This document shows positions 8,616 to 18,138 of a DNA stretch of 64,000 nucleotides, one piece after another (the stretch's first letter is position 1; every line of letters begins with the position of its first letter). The notes under the pieces are model-generated. The model saw nothing but the letters and a program-made list of their open reading frames with translations. It did not search any database and was not told the DNA's origin. The DNA is taken from positions 7,192,001-7,256,000 of the forward strand of contig NZ_CP031969.1 of assembly GCF_003443735.1 (NCBI RefSeq), in the 5' to 3' direction. The translations under genes were made by a program, and so were the position numbers. The stretch is from Streptomyces sp. CC0208 (lineage in GTDB: Bacteria; Actinomycetota; Actinomycetes; Streptomycetales; Streptomycetaceae).

Positions 8616-11432
8616 ATGACAGAGGACCTCTCACCGGCCGAGCGGTACGCGGCAGCCCGCCTGCGGGCAGCCGAGCAGGCCACCGCGCTCGCGGACTTCC
8701 GCGAGATGTACGACTTCGGTCTCGACCCCTTCCAGATCGAGGCCTGCAAGGCTCTCGAGGCCGGCAAGGGCGTGCTGGTGGCCGCCCCCACCGGCTCCGG
8801 CAAGACGATCGTCGGCGAGTTCGCCGTCCACCTCGCCCTCCAGCAGGGCAAGAAGTGCTTCTACACGACCCCCATCAAGGCGCTGTCCAACCAGAAGTAC
8901 GCGGACCTGAGCCGCCGTTACGGCGCGGACAAGGTCGGCCTGCTCACCGGCGACAACAGCGTCAACTCCGACGCCCCCGTGGTCGTGATGACCACCGAGG
9001 TGCTGCGCAACATGCTGTATGCGGGCTCGCAGACCCTCCTCGGCCTCGGATACGTGGTCATGGACGAGGTGCACTACCTCTCCGACCGCTTCCGGGGCGC
9101 CGTATGGGAAGAGGTGATCATCCACCTCCCCGAGTCGGTGACCCTGGTGTCGCTCTCGGCCACCGTGTCCAACGCCGAGGAGTTCGGCGACTGGCTCGAC
9201 ACCGTCCGCGGCGACACCCAGGTGATCGTCTCCGAGCACCGGCCCGTGCCGCTGTTCCAGCACGTGCTCGCCGGGCGACGGATGTACGACCTGTTCGAGG
9301 AGGGCGAGGGCAACAAGAAGGCCGTCAACCCCGATCTCGCGCGGCTGGCCCGGATGGAGGCCCAGCGGCCGTCGTACCAGGACCGCAGGCGCGGCCGGGC
9401 GATGCGCGAGGCCGACCGGGAGCGCGAGCGGCGGCAGCGGTCGAAGGTGTGGACGCCGAGCCGGCCCGAGGTCATCGAGCGCCTCGACGCCGAGGGCCTG
9501 CTGCCCGCCATCACGTTCATCTTCAGCCGCGCCGCGTGCGAGGCGGCCGTACAGCAGTGCCTGTACGCCGGTCTGCGGCTCAACGACGACGAGGCGCGGG
9601 GCCGGGTGCGCGCCCTCGTCGAGGAGCGCACCGCGTCCATCCCGCACGAGGACCTGCACGTCCTCGGGTACTACGAGTGGCTGGAAGGCCTGGAGCGCGG
9701 TATCGCCGCCCACCACGCGGGCATGCTGCCGACGTTCAAGGAGGTCGTCGAGGAGCTGTTCGTACGCGGCCTGGTCAAGGCGGTGTTCGCGACCGAGACG
9801 CTCGCGCTGGGCATCAACATGCCCGCGCGCTCGGTGGTGCTGGAGAAGCTCGTCAAGTGGAACGGCGAACAGCACGCCGACATCACGCCCGGCGAGTACA
9901 CCCAGCTGACGGGGCGTGCGGGCCGGCGCGGCATCGACGTCGAGGGCCACGCGGTGGTGCTGTGGCAGCGCGGGAGCAGCCCCGAGCACCTGGCGGGACT
10001 GGCCGGCACGCGCACGTACCCGCTGCGCTCCAGCTTCAAGCCGTCGTACAACATGGCGGTCAATCTCGTGGAGCAGTTCGGGCGGCACCGCTCGCGCGAG
10101 CTCCTGGAGACGTCGTTCGCGCAGTTCCAGGCCGACAAGTCGGTCGTCGGCATCTCCCGGCAGGTGCAGCGCAACGAGGAGGGGCTGGACGGCTACAAGG
10201 CCTCTATGACCTGCCACCTCGGCGACTTCGAGGAGTACGCACAGCTGCGCCGCGAGCTCAAGGACCGGGAGACGGAGCTGGCCCGGCAGGGCGTCTCCCA
10301 GCGGCGGGCCGAGGCGGCCGTGGCCCTGGAGAAGCTCAAGCCGGGCGACGTCATCCACGTGCCGACGGGCAAGTACGCGGGCCTCGCACTGGTACTCGAC
10401 CCGGGCCTGCCCGCCGGGCGGTCCAACGGCCACCGGGGCTTCGAGCACCACGACGGCCCCCGGCCCCTGGTGCTGACCGCCGAGCGGCAGGTCAAGCGGC
10501 TCGCCTCGATGGACTTCCCCGTGCCGGTCGAGGCGCTGGAGCGGATGCGGATCCCCAAGTCCTTCAACCCCCGCTCGCCGCAGTCCCGTCGGGACCTGGC
10601 CTCCGCGCTGCGCACCAAGGCCGGGCACATTCCGCCGGAGCGGGCCCGCAAGAAGCGGGCGCAGGCGGCCGACGACCGTGAGATCGCGCGGCTGCGGACG
10701 GCGATCCGGGCGCATCCCTGCCACGGGTGCAACGACCGCGAGGACCACGCCCGTTGGGCCGAGCGCTATCACCGGCTGCTGCGCGACACCTCGCAGCTGG
10801 AGCGGCGCATCGAAGGGCGCACGAACACCATCGCGCGGACCTTCGACCGGATCGTGGCCCTGCTCACCGAGCTGGACTACCTGCGCGCCGACGAGGTCAC
10901 CGAGCACGGCAAGCGGCTGGCCCGGTTGTACGGCGAGCTCGATCTGCTGGCCAGCGAGTGCCTGCGGGAAGGCGTCTGGGAGGGGCTCGGCCCCGCCGAA
11001 CTGGCCGCGTGCGTGTCGGCGTTGGTGTACGAGTCCCGCGTGGGCGACGACGCCATGGCGCCCAAAGTGCCGTCCGGCAAGGCCAAGGCCGCGCTCGGCG
11101 AGATGGTGCGGATCTGGGGACGGCTGGACGCCCTCGAGGAGGACTTCCGCATCAACCAGACCGAGGGAGTGGGCCAGCGTGAGCCCGACCTCGGGTTCGC
11201 CTGGGCTGCCTACATGTGGGCTTCCGGCAAGGGGCTGGACGAGGTGCTGCGGGAGGCGGAGATGCCGGCCGGGGACTTCGTGCGGTGGTGCAAGCAGGTG
11301 ATCGACGTGCTGGGGCAGATCTCGGCGGCGGCACCGGTTTCCGGGGGCGAGGGGTCCACCGTCGCGAAGAACGCGCGGAAGGCCGTTGATCTGTTGCTGC
11401 GGGGGGTTGTGGCCTACTCGTCGGTGGGGTGA
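8616..11432 (+). CDS. Ski2/HelY-like DEAD/DEAH-box helicase
   Basis: The 938-aa product (ATG 8616) is a superfamily 2 helicase. It has Walker A APTGSGKT (57-64), DEVH (150-153), SLSATVSNAEEFGDW (motif III), and the late motif TGRAGRRGID. A DSHCT-like C-terminal domain (about 760-938) follows a basic insertion. The arrangement matches mycobacterial HelY and eukaryotic Ski2/Mtr4 RNA helicases, so RNA unwinding in decay or repair is the likely role, with ATP hydrolysis in the cytoplasm. An in-frame extension would overlap the kinase gene. A repeat-type hairpin ends the transcript. Confidence 0.92.
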   Translation: MTEDLSPAERYAAARLRAAEQATALADFREMYDFGLDPFQIEACKALEAGKGVLVAAPTGSGKTIVGEFAVHLALQQGKKCFYTTPIKALSNQKYADLSRRYGADKVGLLTGDNSVNSDAPVVVMTTEVLRNMLYAGSQTLLGLGYVVMDEVHYLSDRFRGAVWEEVIIHLPESVTLVSLSATVSNAEEFGDWLDTVRGDTQVIVSEHRPVPLFQHVLAGRRMYDLFEEGEGNKKAVNPDLARLARMEAQRPSYQDRRRGRAMREADRERERRQRSKVWTPSRPEVIERLDAEGLLPAITFIFSRAACEAAVQQCLYAGLRLNDDEARGRVRALVEERTASIPHEDLHVLGYYEWLEGLERGIAAHHAGMLPTFKEVVEELFVRGLVKAVFATETLALGINMPARSVVLEKLVKWNGEQHADITPGEYTQLTGRAGRRGIDVEGHAVVLWQRGSSPEHLAGLAGTRTYPLRSSFKPSYNMAVNLVEQFGRHRSRELLETSFAQFQADKSVVGISRQVQRNEEGLDGYKASMTCHLGDFEEYAQLRRELKDRETELARQGVSQRRAEAAVALEKLKPGDVIHVPTGKYAGLALVLDPGLPAGRSNGHRGFEHHDGPRPLVLTAERQVKRLASMDFPVPVEALERMRIPKSFNPRSPQSRRDLASALRTKAGHIPPERARKKRAQAADDREIARLRTAIRAHPCHGCNDREDHARWAERYHRLLRDTSQLERRIEGRTNTIARTFDRIVALLTELDYLRADEVTEHGKRLARLYGELDLLASECLREGVWEGLGPAELAACVSALVYESRVGDDAMAPKVPSGKAKAALGEMVRIWGRLDALEEDFRINQTEGVGQREPDLGFAWAAYMWASGKGLDEVLREAEMPAGDFVRWCKQVIDVLGQISAAAPVSGGEGSTVAKNARKAVDLLLRGVVAYSSVG

Positions 11433-11465
11433 CGGGTTCGGGGGCGGGTGCGGGTGCGGGTGCGT

Positions 11466-11489
11466 GGGGAGCTGGTCGCGCAGTTCCCC
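11466..11489. terminator. Bidirectional hairpin in a Streptomyces-type interspersed repeat
   Basis: The 9-bp stem GGGGAGCTG / CAGTTCCCC (one G-T pair) with loop GTCGCG lies between the convergent helicase and allophanate hydrolase genes, 7 bp from the latter's stop. It is preceded by three GGGTGC units and followed by GCGCCCCTTAAAA. The phrase around CTGGTCGCGCAGTTCCCC is one I have often seen after Streptomyces genes, so it probably belongs to a dispersed 3'-end repeat family. Confidence 0.65.
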
Positions 11490-11496
11490 GCGCCCC

Positions 11497-13158
11497 TTAA
11501 AAACCTTGGCTCGGCCTGTGCTGCAGAAAGCCGCGCCATCCTCCGTATGACGTGACGTCCTCAGCGTCCTCCAGTGCGCTTGGTTCGCACAGGAAGCCGG
11601 GGATCCTGGTGCCGTCCGTCAGTTCTACGCTTCCCAAGGCCATGGGGCGGGGGAGTGTCGCCAGGAGGCGACCCAGGCCCTCCGCCGGGAGGCGCCAGAC
11701 CTCTGCTTCGATCGCGGCGCCACCCTCGCCCACGTGGACCAGGCCCGGCTTCGGCGGGACCGTCCGCAGGGCGTGCAGGCGGTACACCGGGGCCGTGGTC
11801 GTCGTACGGTCGTAGCGGGCGCCCAGGGACAGCAGTTGGGGGTTGAGCGGCTGGCCCGTCAGGTGCGCGCCGACCACCGCGAGCCGGGTCTCCGGCTGGA
11901 GCAGGCGCGCGATGCTCGCCAGGCGCTCGTCGGTGTGCGCCGGGCCGATCAGCATCACGCCGAACGGGAGACCGTTCACCTCGCCCGCCGGAACGGCTGC
12001 CGCGGCCAGGTCGAAGAGGTTCGTGGAGTTGGTGAAGCGGCCCAGGCGGGCGTTGGCGCCGAGGGGGTCGGCGGCGACCTCGGCGAGGGTGGGGTGACCG
12101 GGGGTGGTGGGCAGGAGAAGGGCGTCCGCGTCGGCCAGCTCGGCCAGGGCCCGGGTGCGGAGCGTGGCCAGGCGGTCCAGGTCGGCGTAGAGCTGGTGGG
12201 CCGGGAGGTCGCGGGCCCCGGTGATGATGGCGGCGACCGTGGGGTCGAGGGAGTCGTCGTGTGCCGCTGCCGCCTTGTCGACGAAGGCACCCACCGCCGT
12301 GTAGCGCTCGGCCACGAACGCGCCCTCGTAGAGCATCGCCGCCGCCTCCGTGAAGGGCGCGAGGTCGAGCTCGCGTACCGACGCGCCGGCCGTGATCAGC
12401 TGCTCCACCGCCTGTTCGTACGCCTCGGCCCAGCCCTCGTCCAGTTCGCCGAGCTGCTCGCGCGGCGGGACCGCGATGCGCCAGGGGCCGGGCCGGCGTC
12501 CGGGGAGGGCCGGGGCGGTGCCGGTCGTCATGTGGGACAGCGCCTGTTCGGCCTCCGGGAGGGTGCGGGCGAAGACCGTCACGCAGTCGATCGAGGCGCA
12601 GGCCGGGACGACCCCGGCCGTGGGGACCAGGCCGCGGGTGGGCTTGAGCCCGACGATGCCGTTGAAGGCGGCCGGGACCCGGCACGAGCCCGCCGTGTCG
12701 GTGCCGAGCGCGAAGTCGACGATGCCCAGCGCCACGGCGACCGCCGAACCGGAGCTGGAACCGCCGCTCACCCTCGCCGGGTCGTACGCGTTGCGGACCG
12801 CGCCGTACGGAGAGCGGGTGCCGACCAGGCCCGTCGCGAACTGGTCCAGGTTCGTGGTGCCGAGCACGATCGCGCCCGCCGCGCGGAGCCGGGCGACCAC
12901 CGGGGCATCGGCGCCGGGACGGTAGGCGTACGACGGGCAGCCCGCGGTGGTGGGCAGGCCGGCCACGTCGATGTTGCCCTTGACGGCGAACAGGCGGCCC
13001 GCGAGGGGGAGTCGCTCGCCTCGCGCGAGCCGTTCGTCGATCGCCCGGGCCTCCTCCTCGACCTCCTCCCGCGGACGCAGATCGATCCAGATCTCCGGGC
13101 GGTCCACGGCCTCGACGCGGTCGTGGGCGGCACGGACCCGGGTGACGGTGCTGGACAT
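11497..13158 (-). CDS. atzF: Allophanate hydrolase
   Basis: A 553-aa amidase-signature enzyme that hydrolyses allophanate to ammonia and carbon dioxide, the last step of the carboxylase pathway encoded upstream. The Ser-Ser-Lys triad is visible: Lys60 (AVKGNID), cis-Ser134 (SGGSSSGSA) and nucleophile Ser158 (GTDTAGSCR). After the amidase domain (to about 420) comes the C-terminal allophanate-hydrolase domain. The ATG at 13158 is chosen because GAGGAG lies 7 nt before it. It is the last gene of the leftward operon, 47 bp after the carboxylase. Confidence 0.93.
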   Translation of the reverse strand: MSSTVTRVRAAHDRVEAVDRPEIWIDLRPREEVEEEARAIDERLARGERLPLAGRLFAVKGNIDVAGLPTTAGCPSYAYRPGADAPVVARLRAAGAIVLGTTNLDQFATGLVGTRSPYGAVRNAYDPARVSGGSSSGSAVAVALGIVDFALGTDTAGSCRVPAAFNGIVGLKPTRGLVPTAGVVPACASIDCVTVFARTLPEAEQALSHMTTGTAPALPGRRPGPWRIAVPPREQLGELDEGWAEAYEQAVEQLITAGASVRELDLAPFTEAAAMLYEGAFVAERYTAVGAFVDKAAAAHDDSLDPTVAAIITGARDLPAHQLYADLDRLATLRTRALAELADADALLLPTTPGHPTLAEVAADPLGANARLGRFTNSTNLFDLAAAAVPAGEVNGLPFGVMLIGPAHTDERLASIARLLQPETRLAVVGAHLTGQPLNPQLLSLGARYDRTTTTAPVYRLHALRTVPPKPGLVHVGEGGAAIEAEVWRLPAEGLGRLLATLPRPMALGSVELTDGTRIPGFLCEPSALEDAEDVTSYGGWRGFLQHRPSQGF

Positions 13159-13205
13159 GGCGCGCTCCTCTTTCACTGTGCGGGCTCTGCGGCCTGTGCG
13201 GGCGT

Positions 13206-16200
13206 TCACTGTGCGGGCGGGGCCAGGACGAGCAGTGCCGTCCCCGCCTCCACCTGGTCGCCCGGCCTGGCCAGGATCTCCGCGACCACGCCGGCCGCCG
13301 GCGCGTGCACCCTGGACTCCATCTTCATCGCCTCCAGGGCCAGGAGCGGCTGCCCGGCCGCCACCTCGTCACCCGGCTCGACGTTCAACTGCCATACGGA
13401 CGCGGCGAATTCGGCCTCGATCAGACGGCCGCCCGGGGGGACCGCGATGTCGACGGGGGCGACGGCCGGCGTGGCCGCCGACTCGGCCCGCGCGAACTCG
13501 CCCGCCGCCTCCCACGCATCCCGCTCCGCGGAGAAGGCCGCCTGCTGGCGCTCCCTGAACTCCGCTATGGGCTCGGCGTGTTCGGTGAGGAAGGCCTGGT
13601 ACTCGGCGAGCGAGAAGGTGCCCTCCTCGATGCGGGGCACGAAGCGGCCGGACGTGATGTCGGCGCGCAGCTCCAGCAGCTCGTCCGCCTCCACCGGATA
13701 CCACTTGATGCGGTCGAAGAAGCGCAGCAGCCAGGGCGAGCCCGGCTCGAACGCGCCGCGCTGCCGCCAGGGCGACCACACCTGGGTCGTACGGCCCACG
13801 AACTGGTAGCCGCCGGGGCCCTCCATGCCGTAGATGCACAGATACGCCCCGCCGATGCCGACGGAGTTCTCCGCCGTCCAGGTGCGTGCCGGGTTGTACT
13901 TCGTGGTCACCAGGCGGTGGCGCGGGTCGAGAGGCGTGGCCACCGGGGCTCCGAGATAGACATCGCCCAGGCCCAGGACCAGGTACTCCGCGTCGAAGAC
14001 CGTACGGTAGACGTCGTTCACCGAGTCCAGGCCGTTGACGCGGCGGATGAACTCGATGTTCCACGGGCACCAGGGCGCGTCGTCGCGCACGCCCGCCATG
14101 TAGCGGGCGATGGCCTCGCGGGTCGCCGGATCGTCCCAGGAGAGCGGGAGATGAACCGTGCGGGAGGGGACGACCAGTTGGTCGGAGGGCGGGAGCGACC
14201 CGGTGATCTCCCTTACGGTGGCGAGCAGTTCGTGCTGGGGCAGCCGGTTCGGGTCCGTCCGGATCTGGAGGGAACGGATGCCGGGGGTGAGGTCGGTGAT
14301 GCCGTCCGGGCCCTGTTCGGCGACCGCCTCCATCAGCGCGTGGACGCGCATGCGCAGCGCCAGGTCCAACTGCATGGGGCCGAATTCGACCAGCAGGTTG
14401 TCGTCGCCGCTGCGGCGGTACGTCACGTCGCCGTCGCGGGCGAGGATGCCGCCGTCCACGATCGCCGGGCGCGCGGAGCCGTCCGTGTGCACCGGGACGA
14501 AGCGGACCGTGTCACCGGGGCGCAGCTGGCCCAGCTTCCAGCGCTCGGTGCTGATGACGGTAGCCGGGCATACGAACCCGCCGAGCGAGGGCCCGTCCGG
14601 GCCCAGCAGCACCGGCATGTCGCCCGTGTAGTCGACCGCGCCGACCGAGTACGGGGTGTCATGGATGTTGGACGGGTGCAGGCCGGCCTCGCCGCCGTCG
14701 GTGCGGGCCCAGCGGGGCTTGGGGCCGACCAGGCGGACGCCGGTGCGGGCCGAGTTGAAGTGGACCTTCCAGTCGGCGGCGTAGAAGTCGCGGATGTCGT
14801 CCTCGGTGAAGAACTCCGGGGCGGCGTGCGGGCCTTCGGCGGCGGCGATGTGCCAGGTGGAGGTGAAAGAGGGGCGCTCCCCGACGGGCGTGCCGTCGGC
14901 CTGGGCTCCGCCGTGCAGTACGTCACCCGTCCGCAGCGCCCGTCCGCCGTGTCCGCCGAAGCGGCCCAGTGTGAACGTGCTCGCGCTCCCGAGGAAGGCC
15001 GGGACGTCGAGGCCGCCCGCGCACAGGACGTACGTCCGCAGGCCGTGTTCGGCGGGTGCGCCGACTTCCAGGACTCCGCCCGCGGGCACGGTCACCGGTT
15101 CCCACTGCGGCACCGGGGTGCCGTCGAGGGTGACCGGGGCCGGAGCGCCCGTCACACAGACGGTGGTGGGGTGGGTGAACCTCAACGACGGTCCCTGCAA
15201 GGTGCATTCGAGGCCCGGGGCGCCTTCCGGGTTGCCCAGCGCCCTGTTGCCGAGCCGGAACGAACGGTCGTCCATCGGGCCGCTCGGCGGAACGCCGACC
15301 TGCCAGTAGCCGGTGCGGCCCGGCCAGTCCTGGACCGTGGTGAGGGTGCCGGCGGCCACGACCTCGATGCGCGGGGTCGGGTCCTGGACCCCGGACAGGG
15401 TCGCCGTGGAGTGGGCGGCCGCCTTGAAGTCGCTGTCGGCCAGTGCCGCCCGGACCAGGCCCAGGTTGGTCTCGATGCCGTCGACACGGGTGCGTGCCAG
15501 GGCCTGGTCCAGCCGCTGGAGCGCGTGGGCGCGGTCCGGGCCGTACGCGATGACCTTCGCGAGCATCGGATCGTACGACGTCGTCACCTCGGTGCCGGTC
15601 TCCACCCAGCCGTCGACGCGGACCCCGGTGGGGAACTCGACCCGCGTCAACAGGCCGGCGCTGGGCCGGTGTTCGCGACAGGGGTCCTCGGCGTAGACGC
15701 GGGCCTCCACGGCGTGGCCGCGCGGGGGGCCCGGCTCGCTCACGACGTCCCGCTCGCCCCGGGCCAGGCGGAGCATCCAGGCGACCAGGTCGACACCGTA
15801 GATCTCCTCGGTGACCGGATGCTCCACCTGGAGACGGGTGTTGACCTCCAGGAAGTAGACCTCCTCGCGGGCGGCGTCGTAGACGAACTCGACGGTTCCC
15901 GCGGAGCGGTAGCCGACGGAGGCGCACAAGTCGCGGGCGCTGTCCGTGAGTTGTGCGCGGACGTGAGCGGGGAGACCGGGCGCGGGAGCCTCCTCCACGA
16001 CCTTCTGGTTGCGGCGCTGGAGGGAGCAGTCGCGGTCGCCGAAGGTGACGACCGTGCCGTCGCCGTCGCCGAAGACCTGCACCTCGACATGGCGGGCCCG
16101 CTCGACGAGCCGTTCCAGGAAGACGCCGGCGGAGGAGAAGGAGGCGGCGGCGACGCGCTGCACCCGGTCCCAGGCGTCGGTCAGTTCGTCGGCGGAGCGG

Positions 16201-16712
16201 CAGGCCGACATGCCGATGCCGCCGCCCCCGCCGGTGGCCTTGAGCATGACGGGATAGCCGATGGCGCCGGCCGCTTCGAGGGCTTCGTCGAGGGAGGGCA
16301 GCAGGCCCGTGCCCGGCGCCAGCGGCACCCCCGCCGCCTGCGCCGCGGCCCGTGCGGTGTGCTTCGCGCCGAACAGCTCCAGCTGCTCGGGCGTCGGGCC
16401 CACGAACACGATCCCGGCGTCCTCGCAGCGGCGCGCGAACGCGGCGTCCTCGGACAGGAAACCGTAGCCGGGGTGGATCGCGCCCGCGCCCGAGTCCTTG
16501 GCCGCCTTGAGCACCAGGTCGGCGTCGAGGTACGACTCCTTCGCGGGCGCCGGGCCGAGGCGTACGGCCTGGTCGGCGAGCCGGACGTGGGGGGCGGACC
16601 GGTCGGCGTCGGAGTACACCGCGACGGTCCGTAGGCCCAGTTCGCGGGCGCTGCGGATGATCCGGACCGCTATCTCGCCCCGGTTGGCGACGAGGAGGGT
16701 GTCGAAGCTCAT
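13206..16712 (-). CDS. Biotin-dependent urea (or guanidine) carboxylase
   Basis: The 1168-aa product has, in order, a biotin carboxylase (about 1-450: LLVANRGEIAVRIIRSARELG, GGGGGIGM), a KipA-like and KipI-like carboxyltransferase half (about 480-1010), and a biotinyl domain with EAMKMES (Lys1130). It carboxylates urea or guanidine with ATP and bicarbonate to allophanate or carboxyguanidine. The ATG at 16712 overlaps the upstream stop as ATGA. Enzymes of this family that sit next to DUF1989 gene pairs have been shown in other bacteria to prefer guanidine; whether this one does cannot be decided by reading. Confidence 0.92.
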   Translation of the reverse strand: MSFDTLLVANRGEIAVRIIRSARELGLRTVAVYSDADRSAPHVRLADQAVRLGPAPAKESYLDADLVLKAAKDSGAGAIHPGYGFLSEDAAFARRCEDAGIVFVGPTPEQLELFGAKHTARAAAQAAGVPLAPGTGLLPSLDEALEAAGAIGYPVMLKATGGGGGIGMSACRSADELTDAWDRVQRVAAASFSSAGVFLERLVERARHVEVQVFGDGDGTVVTFGDRDCSLQRRNQKVVEEAPAPGLPAHVRAQLTDSARDLCASVGYRSAGTVEFVYDAAREEVYFLEVNTRLQVEHPVTEEIYGVDLVAWMLRLARGERDVVSEPGPPRGHAVEARVYAEDPCREHRPSAGLLTRVEFPTGVRVDGWVETGTEVTTSYDPMLAKVIAYGPDRAHALQRLDQALARTRVDGIETNLGLVRAALADSDFKAAAHSTATLSGVQDPTPRIEVVAAGTLTTVQDWPGRTGYWQVGVPPSGPMDDRSFRLGNRALGNPEGAPGLECTLQGPSLRFTHPTTVCVTGAPAPVTLDGTPVPQWEPVTVPAGGVLEVGAPAEHGLRTYVLCAGGLDVPAFLGSASTFTLGRFGGHGGRALRTGDVLHGGAQADGTPVGERPSFTSTWHIAAAEGPHAAPEFFTEDDIRDFYAADWKVHFNSARTGVRLVGPKPRWARTDGGEAGLHPSNIHDTPYSVGAVDYTGDMPVLLGPDGPSLGGFVCPATVISTERWKLGQLRPGDTVRFVPVHTDGSARPAIVDGGILARDGDVTYRRSGDDNLLVEFGPMQLDLALRMRVHALMEAVAEQGPDGITDLTPGIRSLQIRTDPNRLPQHELLATVREITGSLPPSDQLVVPSRTVHLPLSWDDPATREAIARYMAGVRDDAPWCPWNIEFIRRVNGLDSVNDVYRTVFDAEYLVLGLGDVYLGAPVATPLDPRHRLVTTKYNPARTWTAENSVGIGGAYLCIYGMEGPGGYQFVGRTTQVWSPWRQRGAFEPGSPWLLRFFDRIKWYPVEADELLELRADITSGRFVPRIEEGTFSLAEYQAFLTEHAEPIAEFRERQQAAFSAERDAWEAAGEFARAESAATPAVAPVDIAVPPGGRLIEAEFAASVWQLNVEPGDEVAAGQPLLALEAMKMESRVHAPAAGVVAEILARPGDQVEAGTALLVLAPPAQ

Positions 16713-17317
16713 TCCGCGACCACCTCTGCGGCGTCGATCGTCATCTCCACGGGTGTCGGGTCGAAGCCGTTGCAGGGGTTGTTGATCTGGGGGCAGTTGG
16801 AGACGAGGACGAGGACGTCCCGTTCGGCGCGCAGGGTCAGGGAGAGGCCCGGGGCGGACATGCCGTCGACGATGCCGAGGGTGCCGTCCTTCTCGACCGG
16901 CACGTTCATGTACCAGTTGATGTTGGAGACGAGATCGCGCTTTCCGAGGCCGTGCTTCGAGCCCTCGGCGAGGAAGTTGTCCACGCACGCGTGCTGCGAC
17001 CAGGTGTGATGGCCGTAGCGCAGGGTGTTCGACTCCTTGGAGCAGGCGCCGCCGACCGTGTCGTGGCGGCCCACGTCGTCGGCGGTGACCGTCATCAGCG
17101 GGGTGTGCTCGTCGGACATCAGCACGCTGCCCGTGGTGAGGAAGATGCCGCCCTGCGCCTGAATGGTGTCGGGGGCGCTGTAGCGGACCGCCGTGTCGTG
17201 GGCGTCGTAGACGAGGAAGTCGACGGCCTGGTTGCCGTGCAGGTCGGTGATGGTGAGCGTCTCGCCCTCGCGGATGACGGAGGACCAGGCGGTGCGGGCC
17301 GGAACCACGGTCTTCAT
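16709..17317 (-). CDS. DUF1989 urea-carboxylase-associated protein (CgdB/UAAP2-like)
   Basis: A 202-aa DUF1989 protein. Conserved stretches include ITDLHGNQAVDFLVYDA near the N-terminus, GGACSKESNTLRYG in the middle and SNCPQINNPCNGFDPTPVE near the end, with several Cys/His/Asp residues that could bind metal. In guanidine degraders two such paralogues form a heteromeric carboxyguanidine deiminase (CgdAB) that feeds allophanate hydrolase. It overlaps the upstream paralogue and the downstream carboxylase by ATGA, so translation is coupled. The assignment to the B-type rests on gene order and size. Confidence 0.8.
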   Translation of the reverse strand: MKTVVPARTAWSSVIREGETLTITDLHGNQAVDFLVYDAHDTAVRYSAPDTIQAQGGIFLTTGSVLMSDEHTPLMTVTADDVGRHDTVGGACSKESNTLRYGHHTWSQHACVDNFLAEGSKHGLGKRDLVSNINWYMNVPVEKDGTLGIVDGMSAPGLSLTLRAERDVLVLVSNCPQINNPCNGFDPTPVEMTIDAAEVVAE

Positions 17318-18138
17318 GCGCGTCCCTTCGAGGCCAGGAATTCGGCGGTGTTCAGGAAGGCGCGGCGGCCTTCGGGGGTGGCGTCCCAGAGGGGGTCGCC
17401 GGCGCGGGTGGGCTCGGCGCGCCAGGCGAGGACCTCCAGCGGAGTGCTGACGTAGGCGGGCCGGGGGTCGGCGGGGTGCGGGACGTTCGCGATCAGGACC
17501 GTCACGTCCTGTTCGGCGCGGAGGGTGACGCTGCCGCCGGGGCCCGCCGAGCCGGTGAAGTCGAGGCTGCCGTCCTCGCGGATCCGCACGCCCTGGAAGA
17601 AGGAGAGGGAGGGCGGGAGGTCGCGGGGTTCGAGGCCGTTCTTCGCGGCTGCCAGCTTGAAGAGCTCGCGGCCGGCGGGGGAGGGGCTCTGGGGCGTGCC
17701 GTCACCGTAGCGCGCGGTGTTGCGGACCAGGGTGGAGGTGCCGCACAGGGCGTCGTGGCGGCCGGAGCTGTCGGCGACGACGCTCGCTAGGACACGGCCC
17801 TGGTCGGACAGGAGCAGTTGGCCCTCACCGAGGTAGGCGTTCCACTGGACCTTCACCGTGTCGGCGACGTTCAGCCGCTCCCAGGGGCGGCCCTCCGCGT
17901 ACAGGATGAGGTGGGCGCAGGCGTCCCCGTGGAGGTCGGTGAGGCGCAGTTCGGTGCCGCGGGCGAGGACGCGGTGGGTGTAGTTGCCGCCCGCGACGGT
18001 CTCCGCCCACACCAGGGGGCCCGCTGCGGGGGGCGGGTCGGGCCAGTCGCCGGCCGGGACGACGGGCATGGCCTCGGTACGGGTGCCCTCCTGTGCACGG
18101 GCGTGGTCTCGGGCTCCGTATGTGGTCTCTGTGGCCAT
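17314..18138 (-). CDS. DUF1989 urea-carboxylase-associated protein (CgdA/UAAP1-like)
   Basis: The 274-aa first gene of the carboxylase operon. After a poorly conserved N-terminal 45 residues it follows the DUF1989 pattern: GGNYTHRVLARGTELRLTDL, then DALCGTSTLVRNTARYGDGT and VLIANVPHPADPRP. It is longer than its partner and lacks the partner's CPQINNPC segment. Start ATG 18138 has GGAGG 9 nt upstream. Likely one half of a carboxyguanidine deiminase or of a urea-pathway accessory pair. A 77-nt C-rich leader separates it from the operator palindrome. Confidence 0.8.
   Translation of the reverse strand: MATETTYGARDHARAQEGTRTEAMPVVPAGDWPDPPPAAGPLVWAETVAGGNYTHRVLARGTELRLTDLHGDACAHLILYAEGRPWERLNVADTVKVQWNAYLGEGQLLLSDQGRVLASVVADSSGRHDALCGTSTLVRNTARYGDGTPQSPSPAGRELFKLAAAKNGLEPRDLPPSLSFFQGVRIREDGSLDFTGSAGPGGSVTLRAEQDVTVLIANVPHPADPRPAYVSTPLEVLAWRAEPTRAGDPLWDATPEGRRAFLNTAEFLASKGRA

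Noticed and set aside
6244..8634. Minus-strand open frame of 796 codons across tatA, tatC and the lipid kinase gene
   Set aside because: It spans three well-supported plus-strand genes and intergenic DNA; a GC-bias artefact.
13305..16634. Plus-strand open frame of 1109 codons opposite the carboxylase
   Set aside because: Shadow of the urea/guanidine carboxylase; composition is Arg/Gly/Ala/Val-biased without motifs.
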